From: Candidatus Nitrosotenuis cloacae
Lineage (GTDB): Archaea; Thermoproteota; Nitrososphaeria; Nitrososphaerales; Nitrosopumilaceae
Length of the DNA stretch: 64,000 bases
Assembly (NCBI RefSeq): GCF_000955905.1
Contig: NZ_CP011097.1
Coordinates: 62,001 to 126,000 of the forward strand
Direction: 5' to 3'
Below are positions 54,125 to 63,672 of the stretch, one piece after another; position 1 is the stretch's first letter, and each line of letters starts with the position of its first letter. Below the pieces are notes generated by a model that saw nothing but the letters and a program-made list of their open reading frames with translations, was not told the origin of the DNA and ran no database searches. The position numbers and the translations under genes were made by a program.

Positions 54125-55405
54125 TTATTCTGTAAACTCTGATGCAATGTTTTTGAGCATCACTTCTTTGATGTTCGCATCATTACCAAGCACCCACATT
54201 GCCTTTACCAGCGCAATCTCTGGTATCATGTTTGATAGTGGTATGATTCCAAAATGCATCAGGTCTCGTCCGCTCTCATAGATTGCCATGTTTACCTGGC
54301 CATCCAAACATTGTGAGGTCATTCCCAAAAAGACGTTTTGCTCTTTTGCCTTTTTTATTATATCATACATTGATTTTCCAACATGTCCAAGGCCTGTCCC
54401 CTCAAAGATTATTGCCTTGTATCCAAGCTCTAGCAAATACTCGACTTGCTTTGGATCATATCCAGGATGATATTTCACCAAGGCTACCTTGGGGTCTATC
54501 TTTATTTTCGGAGTATAGTCTTTTTGGGTATAATATTTGCCAGAGAAATTCTGCACTACATTCTCCCCAGATATTATGAATGCAGGTTTTGCGCCAACTG
54601 TCTCAAATGCATTTCTTTTGCTGGTATGGTTTTTTCGCACGCGCGTTCCAAGGTGGCACGCAGTATCGTCATCATTTTCCGAATTGTGCATTGCAACAAA
54701 AACCCCGCTGGTTTTACATTTTATGATGAATTTTGTAGCTCCGATCAAGTTCAGCGCGGCATCAGATGAAGGCCTGTCTGATGATCTCTGTGATCCCACC
54801 AAAACAATCGGCTTTGGAAAGCCAGCCAGTGCAAATGACAAAAATGCCGCAGTATATTGCATGGTGTCTGTCCCATGCGCAACCAAGATTCCGGCATACT
54901 CAGACTTTGCAAGTGAATCTAGTTTCTGAGCTATTTTTATCCAGTGTTCTGGAGTGATATTCTCGGAATATTCAGAAAATAACACCTCGGCATCAATATT
55001 GGCAATCTCTGCAAGCTCGGGAACCGATGCGTTTAGCTCTTGCGCATTCAGTGCCGGTGTGACGCTTCCTGTCCTGTAATCAATTCTGCTTGCAATTGTT
55101 CCACCGGTAGATAATAACAAAATCTTTGGCAATGCCGGATCATACGATATTGGCTTGCCTGATTCTTGTGATGATTCCACACCAGAAAGATATTCAATTT
55201 TTTTTATCTTGTCCAAGCCAAACCCGACATTATAGCCGCTCTTGAATTTCACAACTAAATGAGTGTCGTCGCTGTGCTCGTATCTTGGCATTATTGTGGC
55301 CGTTTGCTCAGAATCAGTCGTTATCTTTATGGTATCGCCAACTTTGAGCTTGTTTTGCTTTAGAAACTCTAGGACTTTTCCATTATAGCCGCGATATTCA
55401 GACAT
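54125..55405 (-). CDS. gatD: Glu-tRNA(Gln) amidotransferase subunit D
   Basis: A 426-residue asparaginase-like subunit that frees ammonia from glutamine. The N-terminal 80 residues are a small Sm-like domain. The asparaginase part has ILLLSTGGTIASRIDY, ILVAHGTDTMQYTAAFLSFAL, IVLVGSQRSSDRPSSDAALNL and FLGMTSQCLDGQVN. The first Thr (TGGTIAS) and the HGTDT Thr-Asp pair are the catalytic residues. It lies in a cdc48-gatD-gatE run on the minus strand. ATG start. Confidence 0.96.
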   Translation of the reverse strand: MSEYRGYNGKVLEFLKQNKLKVGDTIKITTDSEQTATIMPRYEHSDDTHLVVKFKSGYNVGFGLDKIKKIEYLSGVESSQESGKPISYDPALPKILLLSTGGTIASRIDYRTGSVTPALNAQELNASVPELAEIANIDAEVLFSEYSENITPEHWIKIAQKLDSLAKSEYAGILVAHGTDTMQYTAAFLSFALAGFPKPIVLVGSQRSSDRPSSDAALNLIGATKFIIKCKTSGVFVAMHNSENDDDTACHLGTRVRKNHTSKRNAFETVGAKPAFIISGENVVQNFSGKYYTQKDYTPKIKIDPKVALVKYHPGYDPKQVEYLLELGYKAIIFEGTGLGHVGKSMYDIIKKAKEQNVFLGMTSQCLDGQVNMAIYESGRDLMHFGIIPLSNMIPEIALVKAMWVLGNDANIKEVMLKNIASEFTE

Positions 55406-55438
55406 TTATGAAAAACTAGCTTTGTTGTTGTTTTAAGA

Positions 55439-57643
55439 CTATCTGTAGTATGGGACTGCTATCTTTTGGCCTATCTTGAGGTCTTTTTGGGTCTTTACCT
55501 TTTTGACTGCTTCCTCAAAGTGCCTCATGGTTACCTTGGCACCAGTTGTTGCCTTTTCCAGTTCTTCCTTTGTTGGATGCTTGTCTAGGTATTCGTGAAT
55601 CACAATGGATACTGCAGTGTTTGCAATTGCCGCAACATCTGCTCCACTCATGCCGTCTGTCATCTCAGAGATTTTATCTAAATTGACATAGTCTAATTCA
55701 TTCTTATCAGAGACTGCCGGGATTACCTTGGCAGTAATTTCCAAGATTTGTCGCCTGCTGTCCTTGTCTGGCATTGGAATTTGTATAATTTTATCAAATC
55801 GTCCCGGTCTGAGCAGTGCTGGGTCTATCATGTCTGCCCTGTTTGTTGCCGCAAGGACTATTACTCCATGCATGTTTTCCATTCCGTCCAGTTCCGTTAG
55901 AAGCTGACTGACTACTCGCTCAGTTACTGCTGTCTCTGCACCTGCACCCCTAATTGGCGCAATGGAATCAATTTCATCAAAGAATACAACACATGGAGAT
56001 GCCTGTCTTGCACGTCGAAATATTTCCCTGATTCCTCGTTCAGATTCTCCAACCCACTTTGATAGTAATTCAGGTCCTCGCACTGAGACAAAGTTTGCCT
56101 CACTCTCAGTTGCCACTGCCTTTGCAAGCAGTGTTTTTCCAACTCCGCTTGGGCCGTGCAATAAGATACCGCGTGGCATTCTATGGCCCAGTTTATCATA
56201 CAACGCAGGATATTTCATTGGCCACTCTACTGCCTCCTGTAGTTGTTGCTTTACCTCCTTTAGGCCGCCAATGTCGTCCCATTTTACGTCTGGGTTTTCA
56301 ATGAACACCTCTCGCATTCCAGATGGTGTGACCTCGATGAGTGCCTTTTGGAAATCATCATTGTTTACTATTAGCTTGTCAAGTGTCTCTGGTGGCAGCT
56401 TTTCGTCCTCCATGTTTAGCTCAGGCAATAGTCTGCGAAGGCACTTCATTGCAGCTTCCTTGCACAAGTATTCCAAGTCTGCGCCCACATATCCATGGCT
56501 TACTGATGCTATTTTGTCGATATTGACATAGTTCGTGTCATTTTCTTCGGTGACTAGTGGCATGTTGCGTGTGTGGATGTTGAGTATGTCTTTTCGCCCC
56601 TTCTTGTCTGGTACCTTGATCTCTATTTCCCTGTCAAATCGCCCAGGTCTTCTCAGTGCAGGATCGATTGCATTTGGCCTGTTGGTTGCAGCAATCACGA
56701 TTACCTTGCCTCTTGCCTCAAGGCCGTCCATTAATGATAACATTTGTGATACGACACGTCGCTCTACCTCACCGGTTACCTCTTCTCTTTTTGGCGCAAT
56801 AGAATCGATTTCATCCACGAATATGATTGATGGTGCCTTTTCTCTTGCCTCTTTGAATATCTCTCTTAGTCTTGCTTCACTCTCACCATAAAATTTAGAC
56901 ATTATCTCAGGACCTGAAATGCTGATAAAGTGAGCATTGCTCTCATTTGCTACTGCCTTTGCTAGTAAGGTCTTTCCAGTTCCTGGTGGTCCATACAACA
57001 AGACTCCTTTTGGTGCCTCTACTCCTAGTTTTTCAAATATTTCTGGGTGTCGCAGTGGCAGCTCGATCATCTCTCGTACTTTTTTGATCTCATCAGTTAA
57101 TCCGCCAATGTCTTCGTATGTTACCTGTGGCACACCTCGAAGGGTCTCGCCCTTTTCTGCTATGTGGAAAACTGTCTTTTGTGTTACCAGTACCGCATCA
57201 GCTGCTGGAGTAACGCCGATTACCTGAAATGTTAAACGTCCGCCAAAGTATGGAACCATCACGTTATCGCCTTTAATGAGAGGAACGCTTTCCAGTGCAT
57301 CTGCCAAGTATCGCTCATCTATTGGAGGAATTGCCTCTAATGGTGCTACTACTACTTTTTCCGCTGCCACTGCCTTTATTTTTCGAACTGTTATGGTATC
57401 ACCAATTGCTATACCTGCATTATTTCTGCCAAGGCCGTCTATTCGTATGATCCCCTTTCCTTCGTCTGATGGGTATAGCGGCAGGCATTTTGCAACGGTC
57501 CTTCTCTTTCCTTTGATTTCAATGACATCGCCAGTTGAGGCATTTAGCGTATCCATGGAATCATAATCGATTCTGGCTACTCCACGTCCCACATCTCTGG
57601 TGTATGCTTCTAAAACTTTGAGAGAAAGGGCGCTCTGGCTCAT
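55439..57643 (-). CDS. cdc48: Cdc48/VAT-type AAA+ ATPase
   Basis: A 734-residue double AAA+ protein with a double-psi-barrel N domain (about 1-185). D1 has Walker A GPPGTGKT and Walker [14 protein letters not shown]2 has GPSGVGKT and [12 protein letters not shown], and both have ATNR sensor motifs. It unfolds substrates, often for the 20S proteasome. The last three residues, Tyr-Tyr-Arg, fit the HbYX docking pattern. A TATA-like GATATAAAAAATA lies about 25 bases before the ATG, so the transcript should be leaderless. Confidence 0.97.
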   Translation of the reverse strand: MSQSALSLKVLEAYTRDVGRGVARIDYDSMDTLNASTGDVIEIKGKRRTVAKCLPLYPSDEGKGIIRIDGLGRNNAGIAIGDTITVRKIKAVAAEKVVVAPLEAIPPIDERYLADALESVPLIKGDNVMVPYFGGRLTFQVIGVTPAADAVLVTQKTVFHIAEKGETLRGVPQVTYEDIGGLTDEIKKVREMIELPLRHPEIFEKLGVEAPKGVLLYGPPGTGKTLLAKAVANESNAHFISISGPEIMSKFYGESEARLREIFKEAREKAPSIIFVDEIDSIAPKREEVTGEVERRVVSQMLSLMDGLEARGKVIVIAATNRPNAIDPALRRPGRFDREIEIKVPDKKGRKDILNIHTRNMPLVTEENDTNYVNIDKIASVSHGYVGADLEYLCKEAAMKCLRRLLPELNMEDEKLPPETLDKLIVNNDDFQKALIEVTPSGMREVFIENPDVKWDDIGGLKEVKQQLQEAVEWPMKYPALYDKLGHRMPRGILLHGPSGVGKTLLAKAVATESEANFVSVRGPELLSKWVGESERGIREIFRRARQASPCVVFFDEIDSIAPIRGAGAETAVTERVVSQLLTELDGMENMHGVIVLAATNRADMIDPALLRPGRFDKIIQIPMPDKDSRRQILEITAKVIPAVSDKNELDYVNLDKISEMTDGMSGADVAAIANTAVSIVIHEYLDKHPTKEELEKATTGAKVTMRHFEEAVKKVKTQKDLKIGQKIAVPYYR

Positions 57644-57736
57644 AGATTTGAACTCGCAGCGTATTTTTTATATCTTTGGCCTTTTTGATCCACACAAAAC
57701 AAAGCTTAAAATCCAAAGTCCCAACCATCACCAAAA
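57644..57736. promoter_or_regulatory. Divergent promoter region, cdc48 and rpl2
   Basis: For cdc48 (minus) an AT-rich box, the reverse complement of 57661-57673 (TATTTTTTATAT), ends about 20 bases from the ATG at 57643. For rpl2 (plus) GCTTAAAAT at 57704-57712 lies 25-33 bases before ATG 57737. Neither gene has a Shine-Dalgarno site, so both starts fit leaderless transcription. Confidence 0.55.
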
Positions 57737-58468
57737 ATGGGTAAGCGACCATTAGTTAGAAGACGTGGCCGAGGAGGCATGCAGTTTAGAGCAGCCGCAA
57801 CTGGCAAGACTGTTCCAGCTAAATACCCATATTTTGACTTGGCAGAGGCTCATCTGGGCGAGGTAATCGATCTGGTCCATGAACGAGGCCGAGACGCACC
57901 TTTAGCACGAGTTCGTTTTGAGGATGGATCTATTTCGATGATTCCAGCAGTTTTAGGAACCACCATAGGAAGTACAATTAATTTTGGATTAAACGCAGAA
58001 ATCACACAAGGAAACGTAATTAGCATTCAAAACATTCCAGACGGAACCATAGTGTGCAATGTTGAGAAACACTTTGGAGACGGAGGCGCAATCGCAAAGA
58101 GCGCAGGCGGTTCCGCAACTGTATTTTCACACGGAGCAGACGGCGTAATTCTAAAGCTACCATCTGGCAGATTCACTACACTAAATCCAAAGAACAGGGC
58201 AATGATTGGAATCTTGGCCGGTGGTGGAACTTCTGATAGACCATTCCTAAACGCAGGAAACAAGTGGAGACGTTACAGATCAAAGGGCCACAAATACCCA
58301 ATAGTTAGAGGTGTAGCGCAAGCAGCATATGTTCACCCACACGGTGGTGGAAGACACCAACACATGGGTGGTGGAGGAACTGTATCAAGAAATGCACCAC
58401 CTGGAGCAAAGGTCGGAAGCATTGCAGCAAGAAAGACTGGTCGTGCTCGAGTCAAGGACAGAGTATAA
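57737..58468 (+). CDS. rpl2: 50S ribosomal protein L2
   Basis: A 243-residue archaeal L2: GKRPLVRRRGRGGMQFRAAA at the start and RGVAQAAYVHPHGGGRHQHM with the conserved His in the peptidyl-transferase region, then a basic tail. Archaeal L2 often lies inside the large ribosomal operon. Here it stands alone, between cdc48 and acylphosphatase. ATG start. Confidence 0.97.
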   Translation: MGKRPLVRRRGRGGMQFRAAATGKTVPAKYPYFDLAEAHLGEVIDLVHERGRDAPLARVRFEDGSISMIPAVLGTTIGSTINFGLNAEITQGNVISIQNIPDGTIVCNVEKHFGDGGAIAKSAGGSATVFSHGADGVILKLPSGRFTTLNPKNRAMIGILAGGGTSDRPFLNAGNKWRRYRSKGHKYPIVRGVAQAAYVHPHGGGRHQHMGGGGTVSRNAPPGAKVGSIAARKTGRARVKDRV

Positions 58469-58516
58469 TTTTTTCATACCCTAAAATTGATTAAGACCAA
58501 AACAAGTTATTTCTAA

Positions 58517-58795
58517 ATGGCAAATCAACGCGTTCACCTTTTTATCACCGGTAAGGTACAGGGAGTTTTTTTTCGCCAGGCAATGAAGGTGACTGCAAAA
58601 AAGAATCACGCAACAGGCTGGGTTAGGAATCTTAAGGATGGCCGAGTGGAAGCTATAGTTGAAGGAGAAGATCTCAGCGTTAGCCGTGTTGTGGAATGGT
58701 GTCATGCAGGTCCTGCAAATGCACGAGTAGAGGACGTAGAGATACGAAACGAAAAATTCAAAGGCGAATTTGCCAAGTTTGAAGTATTGTACTAG
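58517..58795 (+). CDS. acyP: Acylphosphatase
   Basis: A 92-residue acylphosphatase. The active-site loop is ITGKVQGVFFRQAM, with the catalytic Arg in FFRQ, and the Asn is in GWVRNLKDGRVEAIVEG. It hydrolyses acyl phosphates such as carbamoyl phosphate. It follows rpl2 by 48 bases. ATG start. Its TAG shares CTAG with the stop of the convergent gene at 58792. Confidence 0.95.
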   Translation: MANQRVHLFITGKVQGVFFRQAMKVTAKKNHATGWVRNLKDGRVEAIVEGEDLSVSRVVEWCHAGPANARVEDVEIRNEKFKGEFAKFEVLY

Positions 58796-59121
58796 TGTAT
58801 TGTATTATAGGCATCCAAAATCATGCCTTTTAGCTCATCCATCTTTGTCTCGCTTGTTACTGTAATGGTTTGAAATGGCTCCTTTCTGTCTCGCTGGACC
58901 TTTACAATTATAGAGTCATTCCCTGGCTCTAAATCAGCAAACCACCTAAAGGAAAGCGACTTGCCAAATACAATTCTGTGAGCACGTACATCTTCTACCG
59001 CATTATTTCCCAATGACATACAGTATTGTCTTATGGAATCAAACACTGGAAATATAGAAACAGGAATCTGTTTTTTGAAATCTTCATAGCTTCTCTTTGG
59101 CCCAAGGAATAATCCGTCCAT
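58792..59121 (-). CDS. DUF5655-like hypothetical protein
   Basis: A 109-residue protein with an N-terminal YEDFKKQ segment and a VFDSIRQYCMSLGNNAVEDV block, which recall the DUF5655 region (a putative nucleic-acid/transport-related fold). It then has SFRWFADLEPGNDSIIVKVQR. This assignment is weak. No catalytic motif is visible. It lies just downstream of the SRP RNA gene on the same strand. ATG start. Confidence 0.55.
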   Translation of the reverse strand: MDGLFLGPKRSYEDFKKQIPVSIFPVFDSIRQYCMSLGNNAVEDVRAHRIVFGKSLSFRWFADLEPGNDSIIVKVQRDRKEPFQTITVTSETKMDELKGMILDAYNTIH

Positions 59122-59155
59122 GGGATTTGATCTGACTTTAATACTAATATGTCAA

Positions 59156-59474
59156 GTGGTAGTAGATCTGCCAGTTCCAATCCAGACGAGTAGCCCCATC
59201 TCAAGATGCACAAGATCCGCCACGTTGACGAAGCAGCGTGAATACTTTGCCTTAGGATTGCTCCCTCCCGGACCTCATCCATTTCGGCAATTCGACATTA
59301 AGATCATCCCTTCGGACGATCACATGCCTGCATCCACCCGCTTCGGCGTGATTTCATTTCAGTACATCAAGCAGGAATTATCCATCTGGAAATTTATCCA
59401 GCAGTTACTGACCTCTGCATAGAGCCGGTTTCAGAAAAGGGCACGGCTAGCGCCCCGATCCTACCTACTACCAC
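59156..59474 (-). ncRNA. ffs: Signal recognition particle (7S) RNA
   Basis: The stretch is GC-richer than its surroundings. Its ends pair: GTGGTAGTAG at the 5' end with CTACTACCAC at the 3' end (59156-59165), as in archaeal SRP RNA. The minus strand holds GAGGTCCGGGAGGGAGCAAT (59257-59276), the conserved helix-8 motif that binds SRP54, and a length of about 319 nt is normal. Apparent frames across this region are not proteins. The exact ends are estimated from the terminal helix. Confidence 0.85.
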
Positions 59475-59493
59475 ATTATACCATGACGTAATG

Positions 59494-59503
59494 TTATATT
59501 TGC
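59494..59503 (-). promoter_or_regulatory. TATA box of the SRP RNA gene
   Basis: On the minus strand GCAAATATAAC lies about 20-27 bases before the predicted first base of the SRP RNA (near 59474), the usual archaeal spacing. It sits just upstream of the RNA, next to the end of the thiolase gene. Confidence 0.6.
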
Positions 59504-59509
59504 ATTAGG

Positions 59510-60415
59510 TTAGTCTTGCAAGTCTATTATCATCTTGCACACAGAGCAGATCTTGCCTGTGCACTCGGCACCACAACTAGTACACTTGGTTTTCTCCTTA
59601 TAGTTTGCATCCTTCATGATTTGAGATATTTTTAGAACAGATCTATACATGCTGTTTTTAATTCCACTGTGGCTGCCCTCCAACTTGTTTAGAAATTCGC
59701 GAATCTCTGTTCTAATTCCCTCATTTGTGTGGGGGCATGGTTCCGTTTGAAATGGCAAGTCATTGGTAAATGCATAAAACACTATTTCTGATTCATAAAT
59801 CTCGCAAAACGGCTTGATTTTTCGCAACGAGTTCTCGGATGTGTCTGGGTCCATCCAGCCTATTTTGTTAGTATCCCCAGATAGCGTGTTTATGATAAAT
59901 GTCTGCAGTACATCATCTAGGTTGTGGCCAGTTGCAATAACACTTGCACCAATCTGTTTTGCCGCATGATCCATTGCGCGCCTTCGAAATGTACCGCAAA
60001 TGGAACACGATGACAATCTATCATTTTCGTTTTGTTTTAGGGAGTCATCCAGAGTCAGGCCGAACAATTCATTGTATGGGTATATGGTGTGCTCTACTCC
60101 AAGTTTTACGCAAAATTCTTTTACTATATCCAGTGCCTCTTCGCGGTATCCGGGGATTCCCTCGTCTATTGTTATTGCGTGAATCCTAAAGTTATGGTTT
60201 TTTGCCATCTTTGATAACGCATCTAGTAATGCAAGTGAGTCCTTGCCACCAGACACTGCAACGCATACCGTCTCACCATTTTGGATCATGTTGTATTTTG
60301 AGATGGTCTTTGCTGTTTTTCTTAGAATGGAATTTGAGAAACAGTCCGAGCAAAAACTCTCACCGGAATATTTTCTAGAGTAAACTGCATTATTCTCACA
60401 TCGGTCGCATTTCAT
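59510..60415 (-). CDS. TtuA/Ncs6-type tRNA 2-thiolation protein
   Basis: A 301-residue PP-loop protein. An N-terminal zinc finger (CDRCENNAVY and CSDCF) is followed by the ATP loop VAVSGGKDSLALLD. CSICGTFRRRAMDHAA and ATGHNLDDVLQTFIINTLSGD carry the Cys pair and metal-site region of the TtuA/CTU1 group. A second zinc finger (CTSCGAECTGKICSVCK) closes it. It adds sulfur to tRNA uridines or similar positions. ATG start. Confidence 0.9.
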   Translation of the reverse strand: MKCDRCENNAVYSRKYSGESFCSDCFSNSILRKTAKTISKYNMIQNGETVCVAVSGGKDSLALLDALSKMAKNHNFRIHAITIDEGIPGYREEALDIVKEFCVKLGVEHTIYPYNELFGLTLDDSLKQNENDRLSSCSICGTFRRRAMDHAAKQIGASVIATGHNLDDVLQTFIINTLSGDTNKIGWMDPDTSENSLRKIKPFCEIYESEIVFYAFTNDLPFQTEPCPHTNEGIRTEIREFLNKLEGSHSGIKNSMYRSVLKISQIMKDANYKEKTKCTSCGAECTGKICSVCKMIIDLQD

Positions 60416-60455
60416 GGGTTTTGGTTTTCCAAGCCCAAATTTAACGATAATTGCC

Positions 60456-61658
60456 CTAGATTGTAAACCAGCCTGATTTTAGATATGACAGCGCTATGTT
60501 TAGGCCAAACAAGGCAAAGGTAAACCCGTAGATTGCCCACATTGTGCGATTCACCATCACATCTGAGAGTTTCTTGTCTATTATACTATGAATGAACTTG
60601 CCGCCATCAAGGATTGGTAATGGTAACATGTTGATTATTCCAATGAAAAATGAGATCATCCAAAGCCAAAGCAAAAACATGGACAGCTCAGCACTCTTCC
60701 ACTCGATAAAGTTGTAGACTGGTTTGTAGGATACAGAATTGTCGCGAGTTATTCCAATTAGGCCCTTTGTTGGATCCTCAGGCGATGGCATTATCTCTAC
60801 TTGGTGAGTAATTTTTTGCCCGTCTCGCAAAACTATAACCGATGCCGTACTGCCCGGCGCAAGCTTGACCTTGGTAAAGTCAAAGGGCGTCACTATCGTA
60901 ATATTGTTGATTGATGTTATGATGTCGTTTGTTTGCAATCCTGCCTTTTCTGCACCACTTCCCTGCATTATACTTAGAACGTTTACTCCTTGTGGTATTT
61001 CATAAAATGCGCTTCGTATTGGCTCTGGAACAATGATTGCAAAGAACGGATTTGTAAGTAGTATGGCACCAAGTGCCAGTGCAAATATCACATTTGATGT
61101 TGCACCCGCACCAATGACTCGAAGCTTTGATATTTTTTTTGCCTTGTTGAATTCCTCATCGTCCGGCTCTACAAAGCCCGCAAACATTGCAATGAATATA
61201 GCAAATCCACCCGTCTTGATTCTTATCTTTTCAAGCGTTGCAACTATTCCGTGCGCTCCCTCATGAATTACAAGAACTATGGGGATTGATAACAAAAAAT
61301 ACAAAATTGCAGATGATGATGTAAGTGTAACGCCAGGTATCAAGACTGTCAGCTCTGAGAATTCCTCCGGCTTGTCAAAGAACTTGGTAACATTGTCAAT
61401 CAAAAACCAAAACCCAAAGCCCATCATGATAAAGCCAGCAACGACACTGACATCCGCAAATACGCGAATGCCTCGCCTAGTTCTGCTCAAGACCTTGGTC
61501 AGTACCGTCTGCACCTGGGCGTTTTTGTATGTAAGACTGTACGGCTTTATCTCAAATCCATGCTTGTCCAGCTTGAGTGCCTTGGTTACGCCAAGTATGA
61601 CTCCCCAAGCCATCAAAACATAGATTATGGCATTCTGTGATAAAAAATCTAAATTCAA
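60456..61658 (-). CDS. Site-2 (M50) intramembrane metalloprotease with PDZ domain
   Basis: About 400 residues from TTG 61658. Several spans surround VLVIHEGAHGIVA (HExxH zinc site) and a C-terminal NMLPLPILDGGKF motif with the third metal ligand Asp. Between them is a PDZ-like domain (NVLSIMQGSGAEKAGLQTND). Such enzymes cut membrane substrates in regulatory or signal-peptide pathways. The frame continues to 61739 but then overlaps the divergent cutA promoter region, so I chose the TTG start. Confidence 0.9.
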   Translation of the reverse strand: MNLDFLSQNAIIYVLMAWGVILGVTKALKLDKHGFEIKPYSLTYKNAQVQTVLTKVLSRTRRGIRVFADVSVVAGFIMMGFGFWFLIDNVTKFFDKPEEFSELTVLIPGVTLTSSSAILYFLLSIPIVLVIHEGAHGIVATLEKIRIKTGGFAIFIAMFAGFVEPDDEEFNKAKKISKLRVIGAGATSNVIFALALGAILLTNPFFAIIVPEPIRSAFYEIPQGVNVLSIMQGSGAEKAGLQTNDIITSINNITIVTPFDFTKVKLAPGSTASVIVLRDGQKITHQVEIMPSPEDPTKGLIGITRDNSVSYKPVYNFIEWKSAELSMFLLWLWMISFFIGIINMLPLPILDGGKFIHSIIDKKLSDVMVNRTMWAIYGFTFALFGLNIALSYLKSGWFTI

Positions 61659-61701
61659 ATTAATTGTTACTTTTTTTAATGACGCCCATTTATCGTTTGC
61701 T

Positions 61702-62013
61702 ATGAAAGGAGTAGTGATTTTATCCACATATCCAGACAAAAAATCAATTCAAAAAATCGCAAATTCCCTTGTGAGCGCAAGACTTGTGGCATGTGTGAAC
61801 ATCACCAAAGTGTCCTCGGTATATTCATGGAAAGACAAAATAGAAAACACAGATGAATTTCTAGCAGTCTTCAAGACCACACAAAAAAACAAGGCAAAAC
61901 TAAAATCAAAAATCAAATCCACACATCCTTACAAGGTGCCAGAGATAGCAGAACTCACGCTGAAAGATCTGAACAAGCCATATTTGCAGTGGATGGTTGA
62001 CTCTACGAACTAG
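61702..62013 (+). CDS. cutA: CutA1-type divalent-cation tolerance protein
   Basis: A 103-residue trimeric CutA fold: MKGVVILSTYPDKKSIQKIA, LVACVNITKVSSVYSWKDKI and HPYKVPEIAELTL. The family binds divalent metals; its role is not settled. ATG 61702; the frame extends upstream to 61627, but the conserved start is here. Its TAG shares CTAG with the convergent pelota gene (62010-62013). Confidence 0.93.
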   Translation: MKGVVILSTYPDKKSIQKIANSLVSARLVACVNITKVSSVYSWKDKIENTDEFLAVFKTTQKNKAKLKSKIKSTHPYKVPEIAELTLKDLNKPYLQWMVDSTN

Positions 62014-63062
62014 GTATCCACTGCGAATCTTAGCAACGATAAAATTCCACCAAGGCCAGATACCTGAAGACCAATATCCGTTGATGCATCTAATGCATAC
62101 ACCTTGACCCCTTTTGACTCGACATCATTCAGAAATTCTACCACCTCATCTTCGTCATGGGTCTGGATTATCTTTTCAGAGAAAACCAATGATTCCACAG
62201 CACCGAACTCGTTTGCCTTTTTGGTCTCCTCAAAGCCCATTGTGAATTTTCTGCTCTTGTTGTTTGCCCTAATCATCACCTCTTCCAGTATGGATGAGAC
62301 CTTGGCAAGCTTGCTTTGGCCCAAAATCTGTTGCATGGCTTTTGATTTTATGAATACGTAGATTCCATCCTCTCCACCAGAGTCAATACCATCTATTGTC
62401 TCTATTTTGTGCGATTTTGCAATTGGGGTCTTTGCCAAAAAGTTGGCAAACTGCCTTTTTGTCTCACCTGGGCCAAAGATCACAATTCCGTCGTTTTCCT
62501 TTAGAGTGGTATCTAGGGCCTTTGAGACATTCTCAAAAAAGGCCTGGATGTTAAAGTTGGTCTTGTATTGCTTTCCGCTAGATCCGGAATACATGTTTTG
62601 CATCAGCTCCAAGTGCGTTCCCTTTAGCTTGCCGATTCCACAATCACCCTTGTCAATTGCAATCAAAACAAACCCAATGCTTTCATCTTTACTCTTTATG
62701 AGCTTGAGCTCAATTGGCTGCAATTTTTTCTTCACAACATTAAGCGAGTCTCCAATTCTTATCAAAATGGAGTGGTGCAGTCCCTTTGATACTGCCTCGT
62801 TGGTTGATTCTATTATGGTTCCATGGATTCGAAGCTTGTCAAACACCGCATCCAGTGCGATTTTTTCAACCTCGAGTGATATGCGGATTTTGATTCGCTC
62901 GCCCCTGTCTGGCCTGGAATAGTCCTTGTCCTGCTTTATGACGCGTGTAGTGTCGGATATTATCTTGTCTTCTTTTTTTATTATTCTGCGTAGTGTGAGC
63001 AGATCATCTGGCTCTTCGACCAAAAACGATACTGTGGAATCATCGATAATTTTTGTAATCAT
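62010..63062 (-). CDS. pelA: Pelota/Dom34 ribosome-rescue factor
   Basis: A 350-residue three-domain Pelota: Sm-like N-terminal domain (DDLLTLRRIIKKEDKIISDTTRV), a central eRF1-like domain (GDCGIGKL, FGPGETKRQFANFLA), and a C-terminal domain with EVMIRANNKSRKFTMGFEETKKA. It lacks the GGQ of eRF1. It dissociates stalled ribosomes with an EF1A-type partner. ATG start, 27 bases downstream of the 63090 gene on the same strand. Confidence 0.95.
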   Translation of the reverse strand: MITKIIDDSTVSFLVEEPDDLLTLRRIIKKEDKIISDTTRVIKQDKDYSRPDRGERIKIRISLEVEKIALDAVFDKLRIHGTIIESTNEAVSKGLHHSILIRIGDSLNVVKKKLQPIELKLIKSKDESIGFVLIAIDKGDCGIGKLKGTHLELMQNMYSGSSGKQYKTNFNIQAFFENVSKALDTTLKENDGIVIFGPGETKRQFANFLAKTPIAKSHKIETIDGIDSGGEDGIYVFIKSKAMQQILGQSKLAKVSSILEEVMIRANNKSRKFTMGFEETKKANEFGAVESLVFSEKIIQTHDEDEVVEFLNDVESKGVKVYALDASTDIGLQVSGLGGILSLLRFAVDT

Positions 63063-63089
63063 TGGGTTTGGTGTGTAATACTAGAATAA

Positions 63090-63497
63090 TTATACAGCGT
63101 TTGTGTTTTCCATGTTTTTCTTTTTGAGATAGCTATCAACCCATTCTGGTGTGATTACTCCGCCTTCTGCCAGATTTACAAGCGAATTGGATGATGCCTC
63201 ACCGGTTACCTTGCCTCCCCTTCTTCGCAATTGTCTCCACTTTAGCGTGGTGTTGCCGCTCTTGGAATTGTATATTATACCAAGAACGTCCCTTGCGTTT
63301 ACAAATGTGATGTCTCGGATCTTCTTTAGCGTAACCTTGTCTGCTGCCTCCACATAAATGGAGCCAAGAGATTCCTCTCTTTCTGGAAACACTTCTGGGT
63401 CTTCTATATAGCTGCGCGGCATGTAGGAGCTGCATGTGCTGGCTATGACAAACCTTCTGAAGCTTTCAAGTGAGGCAGATGCATCTATTGCAACCAT
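63090..63497 (-). CDS. Conserved hypothetical protein
   Basis: A 135-residue, mixed alpha/beta protein. No motif is recognised; text such as GSIYVEAADKVTLKKIRDIT, ARDVLGIIYNSKSGNTTLKWR and RRRGGKVTGEASSNSLVNLAE is well composed and gives a convincing frame. It lies upstream of pelota, same strand, 27 bases apart, so an operon is likely. ATG 63497. A role in ribosome rescue is only guilt by association. Confidence 0.7.
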   Translation of the reverse strand: MVAIDASASLESFRRFVIASTCSSYMPRSYIEDPEVFPEREESLGSIYVEAADKVTLKKIRDITFVNARDVLGIIYNSKSGNTTLKWRQLRRRGGKVTGEASSNSLVNLAEGGVITPEWVDSYLKKKNMENTNAV

Positions 63498-63672
63498 TTT
63501 CTTTATACTATTTTTGTGCCTTTTATCAAGCTTCTTTTAAAAATCCCTTTTTCCTATGATGGTTCGTAGGCGTTGATGACCTTATCCCATTGATTCCAAA
63601 TGATGTAGATCTTGAGTTCTGAGCCTGCACTATTGCAATAAGCTTTAATCCAAAAATCAAAAGCTACCAAAC

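Noticed and set aside
59120-59422. Protein frame over 59120-59422
   Set aside because: This segment is the SRP RNA, whose helix-8 motif and paired ends lie on the minus strand.
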